The notes under the pieces: generated by a model
The model's input: the letters and a program-made list of their open reading frames with translations, nothing else
The model's database searches: none
Told to the model about the DNA's origin: nothing
Source of the DNA: Clostridiales bacterium
Lineage (GTDB): Bacteria; Bacillota; Clostridia; Saccharofermentanales; Saccharofermentanaceae
Assembly: GCA_017480325.1 (NCBI GenBank)
Contig: JAFVAY010000012.1
Location: 87,816-151,815, forward strand
Direction: 5' to 3'
DNA length: 64,000 nt
Shown here: positions 42,603-50,629 of the stretch, one piece after another
Layout of the letters: every line of letters begins with the position of its first letter
Position numbering within the stretch: position 1 is the stretch's first letter
Program-made: the position numbers and the translations under genes

Positions 42603-42808
42603 TATCTGCCCATCCCTTTCCCCGAGCGGGTCTTCTTGTTTTTCTTATCCTTGTACATCTCTTTGTCGGCGTTGTTGATGCATTCCATAATGTCCTCATA
42701 TGACGTAAGCTCGCTTATACCGACGCTGGCGCCTACTTCGTACTCGGTGTTGAGGTTGGCATTCGCGCACATATCCTCATAGACAAATTTTATCTCCGGT
42801 AATATCTT
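42602..42808 (-). pseudogene. GGDEF-domain C-terminal remnant
   Basis: The frame reads KILPEIKFVYEDMCANANLN ... YEVGASVGISELTSYEDI, then MECINNADKEMYKDKKNKK and stop. V-G-A-S-V-G-I and A-D-x-x-M-Y-x-x-K are the hallmark end of diguanylate cyclase GGDEF domains. The catalytic GG(D/E)EF part and everything upstream is missing, replaced by an unrelated small gene, so it cannot make c-di-GMP. Confidence 0.82.
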
Positions 42809-42811
42809 ACT

Positions 42812-43171
42812 TCAAGGAAACTCCGTCGGATGATCATAGAATCCCCAGCCCGTAAGCTCCAGATTCTCACAATCAGGATTACCAAGGCTCGAAGCAAGCT
42901 TATGAAGATCGATCTTAAAGTCCACCGGTTTCCCCTTCTTATACTTAAGCTCAACTGCAATTTTCATATTCCCCTGGGCATTCGATAGGTCTTCCGCCAG
43001 CTTCTTATATCTACCGTCCTCCCACATAGAATACTCTCGTGTGATAATCGTATAAAATGCATTACAGTAGTAGGTACCGTCATATGCCTGAATACATGGT
43101 AACCCGTCGTCCTCTAAGAATTTGAAATCCATAAGGACTGTCTTATACTCTGCTTTAGTAAATAAACCCAT
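42812..43171 (-). CDS. hypothetical small protein
   Basis: 119 residues, no signal peptide or membrane helix; GLPCIQAYDGTYYCNAFYTIITREYSMWEDGRYKKLA is notable for aromatic residues. Not recognised. It follows the CPBP gene by 6 bp in a probable operon. Confidence 0.6.
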   Translation of the reverse strand: MGLFTKAEYKTVLMDFKFLEDDGLPCIQAYDGTYYCNAFYTIITREYSMWEDGRYKKLAEDLSNAQGNMKIAVELKYKKGKPVDFKIDLHKLASSLGNPDCENLELTGWGFYDHPTEFP

Positions 43172-43177
43172 TATTAC

Positions 43178-43939
43178 TTAATTCCCCTCTGCCCTTCTTA
43201 CCGGCATAACCAAAGTGACAGCTGATATTACTACCATAAGAACTAGCATGATCTCGAATATAGCTGATATGTTGTCAAAAAACGGATTGTGATCCCATAC
43301 TATAAATCCGGTCATATTGGCAATAACATCGTAAATGAAATGCAGTATCATCGGAACGACAATATTGCCGGATTTAACAAATATAACTGCGAAGGCAAAA
43401 CCTATCGCTCCGGTCTGAAGGAAAGTGTACGTGCTCCACCCTGTAACGCAGTGAAGCAAACCGAATAACACCGTACTTATAAACACATAAAGCACTTTAA
43501 TTCCGGTTGTATTTCGCGTGTATTTAAACCCTTCCAGTATCATAAATCTGTAATTCAATTCCTCATAGAATCCCGTAGTCGCCTGCTGAAGAATGATTCG
43601 AGACAACAGTATCCCGGCAGTTAGCCCGCTGATCTTCCCCATTCCGGAAGCTACGACGATTACATAGTATAGGAAGAACACAAGAAACCCCACTCCGGCA
43701 AGAAGAGCCCCTTTGGTATTCTTGACAGACAAAATCTGTGAAGGTTTCTTCTCGTATAGCTTAGAAGACACCAGCAGTATCACCACTCCGAATATAATCC
43801 TTAACAACGAACTTATAAGAAACCATGTTACACCGGAAGTAAACTCCAAAAAGAGAAGCGACAAACCAATAAACAGCGCCGCAAACAACAGGTGCCAAAC
43901 AAAGCCTCTATACTTTCTGTTAGAAAATATCTTGCGCAT
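43178..43939 (-). CDS. CPBP intramembrane metalloprotease
   Basis: 253 residues with about seven or eight helices. Catalytic motifs: E-E-L-N-Y-R (Glu126, Glu127, Arg131), F-G-L-L-H about residue 163, and H-F-I-Y-D near 210. The family includes Rce1-like CAAX proteases and bacteriocin self-immunity proteins. The ATG overlaps the SGNH hydrolase stop (TAATG). Confidence 0.88.
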   Translation of the reverse strand: MRKIFSNRKYRGFVWHLLFAALFIGLSLLFLEFTSGVTWFLISSLLRIIFGVVILLVSSKLYEKKPSQILSVKNTKGALLAGVGFLVFFLYYVIVVASGMGKISGLTAGILLSRIILQQATTGFYEELNYRFMILEGFKYTRNTTGIKVLYVFISTVLFGLLHCVTGWSTYTFLQTGAIGFAFAVIFVKSGNIVVPMILHFIYDVIANMTGFIVWDHNPFFDNISAIFEIMLVLMVVISAVTLVMPVRRAEGN

Positions 43940-44574
43940 TAATGCGACCTTATTACTTCTGCGAGGACCCTTCCAAGCTTCTGCTGATCCCCGGCATCAA
44001 GGTGTACTCCGTCGACGTCGCTTACTTTAACATACTCAGCAGCGTCAAAAAAAACACAATCATACATATCCGCCAAAGCCTTATACCATCCGGATAGTTC
44101 TTCAGAAAGCCTTTTCGCATTCTCATAGCCGAAGCTGTCTCCGAGCCAAGAATCTTTAATAGCGTCAGATATATGTGGAGGCGACACGAGAATAATCTTG
44201 ATGCTGTCCTTAGACTTGAAGCGGTTATATGCCTGTATCTTCTCCAGCATGATCTGCATCTCACCTGCGATATCCATCGAAGAATATGAGAATTTACGCT
44301 TACAGTCATTGGAACCTAACATGATAATGATGTAGTCCAAAGGAGAATGACTCTCGAAACAGGGACCAATATATGTCAGCCCGTTTTTCTCACCCTCGGC
44401 AGGATCTTCCGTAGCAATGGTTCTACCGTTCTGTCCTTCCTCAATGATCTTATAGCCGTCTCCAAGCTCCGCCTGCATGACGCAAGGCCACCGGCTGTCT
44501 TCATCGAACCTGATACGATTAACGGGATCAAATCCCCATGTGAGCGAGTCACCGTAACATAATATTCTTATCAT
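43939..44574 (-). CDS. SGNH/GDSL hydrolase (arylesterase-like)
   Basis: 211 residues from ATG 44574: block I CYGDSLTWGFDP with the nucleophile Ser, block III MLGSNDCKR, and block V DVDGVHLDAGDQ with Asp and His. Cytoplasmic, no signal peptide. An esterase for small acyl groups is likely. A GTG five codons upstream is an alternative start. Confidence 0.88.
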   Translation of the reverse strand: MIRILCYGDSLTWGFDPVNRIRFDEDSRWPCVMQAELGDGYKIIEEGQNGRTIATEDPAEGEKNGLTYIGPCFESHSPLDYIIIMLGSNDCKRKFSYSSMDIAGEMQIMLEKIQAYNRFKSKDSIKIILVSPPHISDAIKDSWLGDSFGYENAKRLSEELSGWYKALADMYDCVFFDAAEYVKVSDVDGVHLDAGDQQKLGRVLAEVIRSH

Positions 44575-44622
44575 GTTCTTATCATACACCTAATTATCAT
44601 TACTCAACATAAATTGTCGAAC

Positions 44623-45228
44623 TTAAGTCTGATCCGGTTGCTGACCGTCGTGAGGCATCCAAGCGCAGTCTGTAAGCTTTATATCACTGAATCTTGCAGT
44701 AAACGAAGAATCCTCGGGAGAGCATGCGTAGATACCAAAGCGGATCTTTCCCGCACCCTTAACCATATGGCAGATCCGCATCTGCTTCCACGTCTCTCCG
44801 TCCTCTGAGCATTCGATCCTGTAATCGTCCTCTCTCCTGCTCAAGCGATACCACATAGTCTTGATATCAGCCGGGATCTCGGTCGTCGCCCAGTCAGAAT
44901 AGCCGTTATTTGTCACTACGCTTCCGAGGTGCTGGAACTTATCGTTCTCATACTCGATAGAACCCTTAAGCCAGTTCTCGCTGTCGAGGTACATCACTAT
45001 ACCGCACTGATCGAATCTGTGGTGACTCTCTTCGAAAGATGTCTTTACTACGAAGCTGAAGTACTTCTCTTCTGTTTCCATCTGGAACACAGGCGCATTA
45101 TCATTGCGAAAATGATAGTAAGTTCTCTGCCACAGATCGGTATGAGGTAAAGTTGTGATGTTGATAACACCCTCATCTACAGCATAAGCCTTGGGCGCAC
45201 GCGTCCACATGAATTGATTAATATCCAT
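44623..45228 (-). CDS. DUF1349 (concanavalin-like) domain protein
   Basis: 201 residues, a single DUF1349 beta-sandwich: FSFVVKTSFEESHHRFDQCGIVMYLDSENWLKGSIEYEND and GAGKIRFGIYACSPEDSSFTARFSDIKL are typical. Predicted cytoplasmic; some relatives are called regulators of sugar metabolism, but no activity is known. The ribosome binding site is a run of seven G. Confidence 0.85.
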   Translation of the reverse strand: MDINQFMWTRAPKAYAVDEGVINITTLPHTDLWQRTYYHFRNDNAPVFQMETEEKYFSFVVKTSFEESHHRFDQCGIVMYLDSENWLKGSIEYENDKFQHLGSVVTNNGYSDWATTEIPADIKTMWYRLSRREDDYRIECSEDGETWKQMRICHMVKGAGKIRFGIYACSPEDSSFTARFSDIKLTDCAWMPHDGQQPDQT

Positions 45229-45261
45229 ATAATTACCCCCCCTACTAATTAGGGTATTATA
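45229..45261 (-). promoter_or_regulatory. poly-G ribosome binding site and -10 box
   Basis: On the minus strand TATAAT (45256-45261) precedes TAGGGGGGG (seven G, 45236-45242), then 7 nt and ATG. The homopolymer is the only Shine-Dalgarno candidate, so slippage would change spacing by one or more bases. Confidence 0.5.
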
Positions 45262-45264
45262 ACA

Positions 45265-45906
45265 CTACTTCCGGGAAACCAAGTGTAATCTGAATTTCTT
45301 TCCTCTTTTAAGCTTCTCCACCTTAAGCCCCGACTTCTCGCAGAAGCCTCTAACCTCTTGTAAAGACCGCGCCGCGACGTCACCGTGTCCTACCAGATTA
45401 GCAAGCGGCATCTCAGTGTGATTCATAAGCCACAACACGCCTTTAGGTGCGGTATAGTCCTGTAATATCAGCCTTCCTCCCGGGCGTAATACTCTTTTCA
45501 CGCTGTCGAAGAAATCCTGAGGGTTGGGATAATGATGAAAGCTGTTGGAGCATATAACAACATCAAACGAATTCTCCTCGAAAGGAAGATTCTCACAGTC
45601 CCCTACGACCCAATTAACTCCCTTTAAGTTCTTGGATCTGGCGACCTCGATCATCTTGGGGGTGATATCAAGTCCCGTGTAATTCTTGTCAGGATCTTTA
45701 TCATAAAGAAGAGAAATCATCGGCCCGGTGCCGCAGCCGCAGTCCAGAAGATCCGTGAAATCTTCCTTCATAAGCTCCGATTCGATGTAAGGATAGTCCT
45801 CCTTACACATCTCATATATTCCTGCTTTGCTTGTCTCATAGACATCAGCCGCTTTGGTAAATTCCTTAATTGTCAGATCTTTATACTGTTTATCCGTCTT
45901 CATCAT
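45265..45906 (-). CDS. class I SAM-dependent methyltransferase
   Basis: 213 residues. Motif I LLDCGCGTGP (about 53-62), acidic end of strand 2 LDITPKM, motif II/III VVGDCENLPFEENSFDVVICSNSFHHY, and LRPGGRLILQDY. UbiE-like methyltransferases of small molecules have this layout. It follows the four-helix membrane protein by 10 bp, under the GTTAG-box at 46441-46471. Confidence 0.9.
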   Translation of the reverse strand: MMKTDKQYKDLTIKEFTKAADVYETSKAGIYEMCKEDYPYIESELMKEDFTDLLDCGCGTGPMISLLYDKDPDKNYTGLDITPKMIEVARSKNLKGVNWVVGDCENLPFEENSFDVVICSNSFHHYPNPQDFFDSVKRVLRPGGRLILQDYTAPKGVLWLMNHTEMPLANLVGHGDVAARSLQEVRGFCEKSGLKVEKLKRGKKFRLHLVSRK

Positions 45907-45916
45907 TCATTTCCTC

Positions 45917-46417
45917 TTACTGGAACAACGTACATATCCATGCGGCAAGTGCAGATGCTGCCGGGAAAATTACCAGAAGCTTAAGCAGCTGACTTATGAT
46001 GTTGTACCCGTATTTACGATTGTTATAAACGGGCGCCACTTCAGGCGTAAAATGCTGGAAGAATCGGTATTTACACAGAAGGAAGTAGTCGAAGCAGATC
46101 ATGTCGTATATCTTATAGATAGTAAAAATCAGCACAAATCTTACGAAAAACTGCCAGAATGTGAAATCGTTTCTGAAGCCGTCCCAGATGGATATGACAC
46201 CTGTTAAGAGTATCATCAGCGCACTCATGACGATCATGGTCCAACCTATCTTCCGCGCGCCGTAGAACACCTCCTGATCTCTTTCCACAAGAAGCGCAAG
46301 CGCTTCCTTAGGCGCCGACGAGAAGAGTCTTTTGTCCTGTACAAAAGCAACAGCCGCGATCAGCATCATCGTAATCGCCACACAGAAAACAAGCGCCAAA
46401 AATAATGTTAAAAGCAT
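45917..46417 (-). CDS. four-helix membrane protein, paralogue of 29230-29736
   Basis: 166 residues, about four helices. Shares the F-x-x-R-F-(V/L)-(L/I)-I-F ... I-(Y/F)-D-x(4)-D-(Y/W) core and a later PEV with the protein at 29230-29736. First gene of a GTTAG-box operon with a methyltransferase. Function unknown. Confidence 0.65.
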   Translation of the reverse strand: MLLTLFLALVFCVAITMMLIAAVAFVQDKRLFSSAPKEALALLVERDQEVFYGARKIGWTMIVMSALMILLTGVISIWDGFRNDFTFWQFFVRFVLIFTIYKIYDMICFDYFLLCKYRFFQHFTPEVAPVYNNRKYGYNIISQLLKLLVIFPAASALAAWICTLFQ

Positions 46418-46440
46418 AATCCACCATCCTTTCAGGCAGT

Positions 46441-46471
46441 ATTATACTCCGTTTGGTTAGTTATAGCTAAC
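46441..46471 (-). promoter_or_regulatory. GTTAG-box promoter of membrane protein-methyltransferase operon
   Basis: Minus strand TAGTTAGCTATAACTAACC (GTTAG-N6-CTAAC), 9 nt, TATAAT (46441-46446). The operator core is identical in sequence to that at 31369-31390. Confidence 0.78.
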
Positions 46472-46473
46472 TA

Positions 46474-46869
46474 TTAAATCATCGCATCTTTCAGCTTTGC
46501 TGCAACTTTATCAGAGACTTCCTTCTCGCCCGTGGAATATATCCAGTCGTACCCGTCATTCTCAAATCGAGGAAAAACATGAAGATGGAAGTGACCGAAT
46601 TCACAGTTCGCTCCGCCGTTTTGCATAATGCCATATCCTTTTGCCTGATACACCTTCTCAAATGCTTTAATCGCTTTCCTTGCAACGTTCATCAATTCCA
46701 GTACATATTCATCCGGCAGATCAACTAACGAATCAACATGCAGCTTCGGTATGATAAGCATATGTCCTTCGTTCGCCGGATTGATATCTAGAAAAGTAAT
46801 CGTCTTATCCGTCTCGTTGACTATATGCGCATCCGCCTTATGATTACCAACATCACAGAACAAACACAT
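46474..46869 (-). CDS. HIT-family nucleotide hydrolase
   Basis: 131 residues from ATG 46869 (GGAG seven nt upstream). The histidine triad is H-F-H-L-H-V-F, with a C-L-F-C start and INPANEGHMLIIPKLHVDSLVDL. These enzymes cleave AMP-linked phosphoramidates or dinucleoside polyphosphates. Confidence 0.92.
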   Translation of the reverse strand: MCLFCDVGNHKADAHIVNETDKTITFLDINPANEGHMLIIPKLHVDSLVDLPDEYVLELMNVARKAIKAFEKVYQAKGYGIMQNGGANCEFGHFHLHVFPRFENDGYDWIYSTGEKEVSDKVAAKLKDAMI

Positions 46870-46983
46870 AAACACACTCCAATTACTCATGTTGACTTTA
46901 AGTTGAGTATATCATCCCATTATCAGATTCATAAACCACTAACAAACAATCATATTAGCCACTAAATTTGTCAGTTTAGTAAA

Positions 46984-47013
46984 AAGCCGGGAGTCCTTAT
47001 AATCTCCCGGCTT
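46984..47013 (-). terminator. intrinsic terminator of yeiH unit
   Basis: AAGCCGGGAG, 10-nt loop, CTCCCGGCTT followed on the minus strand by a T5 run (first two in the stem). The stem core is the same as that at 48903-48932. Confidence 0.85.
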
Positions 47014-47024
47014 ATTAGAAACTC

Positions 47025-47309
47025 TCACTTATCGGCTCTGCTGTCTATCCATATCCACAGCTTATACATCAATGCCCCCCACAAAAGGAACAGAAGTATC
47101 AACACCCACATGGATACGGGTGAAGTGTAGGCGCCTCCGTCTGTCCACTTCCAGAAATTCGGCATATCGGCGTAATAGTAAGCACCTGCTCCGAAGTCCA
47201 GACTGTCCTGAAGGCCCAAATGATTGGCCATTATATAGACAGCTGTTATAAAACTCGGAACCAGAATCACAAATGATATGATTTTAACGATTAAACCATT
47301 ACGCTTCAT
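47025..47309 (-). CDS. small two-helix membrane protein beside YeiH
   Basis: 94 residues from ATG 47309 (AAGGAGG 6 nt upstream); helices at about 8-30 and 65-87, with an aromatic loop YYYADMPNFWKWTDGG between. Unknown family, encoded 14 bp downstream of the YeiH gene and ended by the same terminator, so possibly a subunit or partner. Confidence 0.7.
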   Translation of the reverse strand: MKRNGLIVKIISFVILVPSFITAVYIMANHLGLQDSLDFGAGAYYYADMPNFWKWTDGGAYTSPVSMWVLILLFLLWGALMYKLWIWIDSRADK

Positions 47310-47323
47310 ATACTGCCTCCTTA

Positions 47324-48703
47324 TCAAGTTGCAAGATTCGGCAGAGGGAAGAACTTCCCGCTTAAAGCTATATAAACAACCGCGAGTGTCAGTACTATGT
47401 TAAACACCTGTCCAACTACATAGAGGATCATTGGCTTGCCACCGGTAAGCTGGGACTTTATCTCACGGAAGTTGGTCCCGAGACCAATACTTGTAAATGC
47501 GAGTACGAACGCCCAGTTCTTATACTGATCCAGAACCGAATTGATAGCGCTGATGTTTTCCTTACCGACTACAGGAAGAAGAACAAATGATGCAATCAGG
47601 GAAGCGGCAAAGAAACCCAGAATAAATTTAGGAAGACGATACCAGATTTCCTTTGCTGTTACCTTCTGCTCACTGTCGCTGCTCTTCTCTACTCTTGTAG
47701 TAAAGAAAACCGCCACCGCGAATGCGATAAAACCGATAAGTATGTTCTGAATTGATTTAACAAGAACAGCCGTAGTCTGCCCCAATTCACCCAAGGCGGT
47801 ACCAGCGACCGTGACGGCTCCCGTAGAATCTACAGTGCCTCCGATAAGAGCGCCACCCATCAGCTGCCCGAGACCTGTAACTCGAATGATAATAGGCTCG
47901 AAGACCATCATCAGTATCGTGAAGAGTATAGAGATGGATACCGCCAGGGATAAGTCAGTCTTTTTCGCCTTAGCGGCTGCTGCCGTTGCTATTGCTGCTG
48001 CAGTTCCGCACACGCTTGTTGCAGTAGCGAGCGTGATAACCAAAGGCTTGTTCTCTATCTTCAGTACTCTCGTACCGAAGAACCACATAAAGATAATTAC
48101 TACAGGTGTAACAAACCATGCTATGGCAAGACCGTACAGACCGAAATTAACGATATTTGAAAACAACACCGAGAAGCCCATTACGACCAGACCGGTCTTG
48201 ATATAATACTCAGTCTGAACTGCCGGCTTAAGCCAACTCGGCGTGCCTATAGTGTTGGATACCAGAAGGCCTACGATTAAAGCGAAGAACGCCCACTCAA
48301 GGTAACGGTTCATTGTATACTCAGCGCTAATAAGTCTAACTATTATCGCAAGCACAAACAACACAGAGAATCCGACGAAGAACTTAAGAGGATTCTCTCC
48401 CTTAAGCTTAGCTCCTACAGTAAACAATACCGCCAAAACAAGGTATGTAAGTATAAGCTTACCGAAGAAAGCTCCGTTTATTTGTTCTAATAAATTGGTG
48501 CCGTTACCCCATGTTGAAAATTTAAGAGGAGAGAAGTCAAAGGATCCGGACAAGACGGCAACGGCACCAATTATGATCAGAATAAAGCCAATCCAGTTTG
48601 CCAGCGCATCCTCTGATGACCATAGAGCCTTTATACCCTTTGGCTTTTCAGGTTGGACCGTCTTATCCTGCAAGACCTCCGCGTTATCAATTGTTTTACT
48701 CAT
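47324..48703 (-). CDS. YeiH-family putative sulfate/anion exporter
   Basis: 459 residues from ATG 48703 (MSKTIDNAE), ten or more helices. VCGTAAAIATAAAAKAKKTDLSLAVSISILFT and GGALIGGTVDSTGAVTVAGTALG are hallmark segments of the UPF0324/YeiH family, named putative sulfate exporters. Sulfur or organic-sulfonate export fits the other sulfur genes, but the substrate is unproven. A structured 5' leader precedes it. Confidence 0.88.
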   Translation of the reverse strand: MSKTIDNAEVLQDKTVQPEKPKGIKALWSSEDALANWIGFILIIIGAVAVLSGSFDFSPLKFSTWGNGTNLLEQINGAFFGKLILTYLVLAVLFTVGAKLKGENPLKFFVGFSVLFVLAIIVRLISAEYTMNRYLEWAFFALIVGLLVSNTIGTPSWLKPAVQTEYYIKTGLVVMGFSVLFSNIVNFGLYGLAIAWFVTPVVIIFMWFFGTRVLKIENKPLVITLATATSVCGTAAAIATAAAAKAKKTDLSLAVSISILFTILMMVFEPIIIRVTGLGQLMGGALIGGTVDSTGAVTVAGTALGELGQTTAVLVKSIQNILIGFIAFAVAVFFTTRVEKSSDSEQKVTAKEIWYRLPKFILGFFAASLIASFVLLPVVGKENISAINSVLDQYKNWAFVLAFTSIGLGTNFREIKSQLTGGKPMILYVVGQVFNIVLTLAVVYIALSGKFFPLPNLAT

Positions 48704-48753
48704 GTTATAAACTCCATTCATATTAGTTAGCAATCAGAAAAGGTAAATGTATC

Positions 48754-48862
48754 TGCCGACATCGGCACATTCGATGAAGATGAAACAACATGACAAAAAC
48801 TCCTTCCTAACGCCGGTCTGTCTTAGCGTTAGGGAGTTTATATCACAACGAACTTTCGTGAT
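48754..48862 (-). promoter_or_regulatory. structured leader of yeiH
   Basis: In transcription order: inverted repeat ATCAC-N11-GTGAT (48842-48862), TATAAA (48837-48842), a 13-bp bulged hairpin (arms CTAACGC/GCGTTAG plus AACTCC/GGAGTT, 48798-48838) followed by T5, and a perfect TGCCGA-N2-TCGGCA palindrome (48754-48767). The hairpin with T-run resembles an attenuator, but the -35 box is poor. Confidence 0.45.
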
Positions 48863-48902
48863 GGTAATACGGTTTTTTAATATCTTTTATAGCAAAAAAA
48901 TA

Positions 48903-48932
48903 TAGCCGGGAGACCACATGATCTCCCGGCTA
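48903..48932 (-). terminator. intrinsic terminator of SDR gene
   Basis: TAGCCGGGAGA, 8-nt loop, TCTCCCGGCTA, then on the minus strand a T-rich tail with seven T. Eleven perfect base pairs. Confidence 0.88.
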
Positions 48933-48966
48933 TTAATCACGAATAAAACTAACTTAAATTAACTTA

Positions 48967-49752
48967 TTATACGCAGGTATATCCGCCGTCAACAGCGATC
49001 GCCTGACCTGTTACATAAGAGGACTCCTCAGCGCCTAAGAATATAGCAACGGAGTTAAGCTCGCCCTCGTTACCGTATCTCTTCATAGGAACGGAGCTGT
49101 TAGCAAATGCCTGGAAATACTCGGAGTTCAATGTCTCTGTCGTAAGCTCTGTATAGAAGTATCCGGGGCAGATTGTGTTAACCGTGATATTGGAAGTCGC
49201 AAGCTCGGCAGCAGCGCCTCTTGAGAAGTTAACTACAGCACCCTTGGTTGTGTGATATGCGATCGTAGGAATAGCTGTGTTACCTACAAGACCATAGATG
49301 GAAGCGATGTTGATTACACGTCCGTAGGTCTGCTTGCCGTCAGCCATAGCTTCCTTCATGAAGTTAACGAATGCCTGTGTAACTGTAAAAACAGATGTCA
49401 GATCGAGGTTCAATGTGAAATCCCAGTCTTCTCTCTTATAATCAACAAGAGGTGTACCTGTACCCTTCTCGCCGCCTGCATCGTTTATGATAACTTCGCA
49501 GTGACCGAAGTGATCCTTAACAGCAGCAACTGCCGCAGCGATGGAATCAGCACTTGTAACGTCACATGCAACGGGCAATACGTCAACACCGTACTTCTCT
49601 GTCCATTCCTTGGCACTTGCCTCAAGTCTCTCGACTCTTCTGGCGAGAAGCACCAGGTTTGCTTTCTGCTGAGCAAATCCTTCCGCCATCTGCTTTCCGA
49701 GTCCCGAAGATGCACCCGTGATTGCTACTACTTTTCCCGAATAATCGAACAT
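48967..49752 (-). CDS. short-chain dehydrogenase/reductase
   Basis: 261 residues. TGASSGLGKQMA cofactor loop (14-25), NDAGG (about 91-95), Ser in NIASIYGLVG, Tyr-x3-Lys in YHTTK (about 164-168), and a PGYFYTELT segment. NAD(P)-dependent 3-oxoacyl-ACP reductase/glucose-dehydrogenase type. Transcribed alone from a GTTAG-box promoter and closed by an intrinsic terminator. Confidence 0.92.
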   Translation of the reverse strand: MFDYSGKVVAITGASSGLGKQMAEGFAQQKANLVLLARRVERLEASAKEWTEKYGVDVLPVACDVTSADSIAAAVAAVKDHFGHCEVIINDAGGEKGTGTPLVDYKREDWDFTLNLDLTSVFTVTQAFVNFMKEAMADGKQTYGRVINIASIYGLVGNTAIPTIAYHTTKGAVVNFSRGAAAELATSNITVNTICPGYFYTELTTETLNSEYFQAFANSSVPMKRYGNEGELNSVAIFLGAEESSYVTGQAIAVDGGYTCV

Positions 49753-49793
49753 TTTATTCTGTCTCCTTTGTATTTTTTTGTTACTCGAAAAGT

Positions 49794-49824
49794 ATTATAC
49801 TTCAATTGGTTAGTTTTGACTAAC
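49794..49824 (-). promoter_or_regulatory. GTTAG-box promoter of SDR gene
   Basis: Minus strand TTAGTTAGTCAAAACTAACC (GTTAG-N6-CTAAC, 49809-49824), 9 nt, TATAAT (49794-49799). The same operator lies 29 bp upstream of the divergent hydrolase start and could control both. Confidence 0.78.
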
Positions 49825-49852
49825 TAAATTCATTAACAAAAAGGAACGTAAA

Positions 49853-50629
49853 ATGCACATACACGAATTCGGAGATAATAAAAAACCTGTCATACTCCTT
49901 CTTCCCGGCACCATGTGCCACTGGAAGGGAAACTACGATAAAGTCATAGATACACTTAAGGAAGATTTTCTCGTAGCAATTGTTGCTTATACCGGATTTG
50001 ACGAGAGCGATAAAGAAGACTATAAGTCCGTTACTGACGAGGTCGCTAAGATCGAAGATCATGTAAATGCTAACTACGGCGGGCATATTCGCGCAGCATA
50101 CGGATGTTCCCTCGGCGGGACCTTTGTTGCACACCTTACCGCAAGACATAATATCCACATGGATTACGGCATAATCGGAAGCTCGGATCTTGATCAAGCC
50201 GGAAACTTCAAGGCGAATCTCATGGCCTCACTTATGGTGAAGGTTACATACAATTTTATTCATACCGGTAAGTATAATTCCGGATTTATGCAGAAACGAT
50301 ATGAGAAACAGATGGCCGATCCTGATCCGTATAACAAAGCGTTTGTCGGTATTACCGGCCGCGACAAATACGATATGAGTTATATATCAAAGGAAAGCCT
50401 GAAGCAGCAGTTTAAGTCTGATCTCGTAACTCCTCTTCCGAAGAATATAGAAAATGTCGAGACAAAGATTCATGTATTCTATGCCAAGAAAATGGGTGAC
50501 AAATATCTAGATAGATATAAGACCGTATTCAAAGATCCGGTCATTCACGAACAAGATATGCGCCATGAGGAATTTCTCGGAGTTTATCCTGAGCAATGGT
50601 GTAAGCTTGTAAAAGAAATAGCTCTATGA
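49853..50629 (+). CDS. alpha/beta hydrolase
   Basis: 258 residues; LLPGTMCHWKG oxyanion segment (17-27), nucleophile Ser in Y-G-C-S-L-G-G about residue 86, and a C-terminal His in MRHEEF. Same subgroup as 15728-16501 and 28478-29233. AAGGAACGTAAA precedes the ATG. Its last 6 bp overlap the 3' end of the convergent tetR. Confidence 0.8.
   Translation: MHIHEFGDNKKPVILLLPGTMCHWKGNYDKVIDTLKEDFLVAIVAYTGFDESDKEDYKSVTDEVAKIEDHVNANYGGHIRAAYGCSLGGTFVAHLTARHNIHMDYGIIGSSDLDQAGNFKANLMASLMVKVTYNFIHTGKYNSGFMQKRYEKQMADPDPYNKAFVGITGRDKYDMSYISKESLKQQFKSDLVTPLPKNIENVETKIHVFYAKKMGDKYLDRYKTVFKDPVIHEQDMRHEEFLGVYPEQWCKLVKEIAL

Noticed and set aside
48721..48734. GTTAG-box in the yeiH leader
   Set aside because: A lone GTTAG half-site without a partner and without TATAAT 9 nt away.
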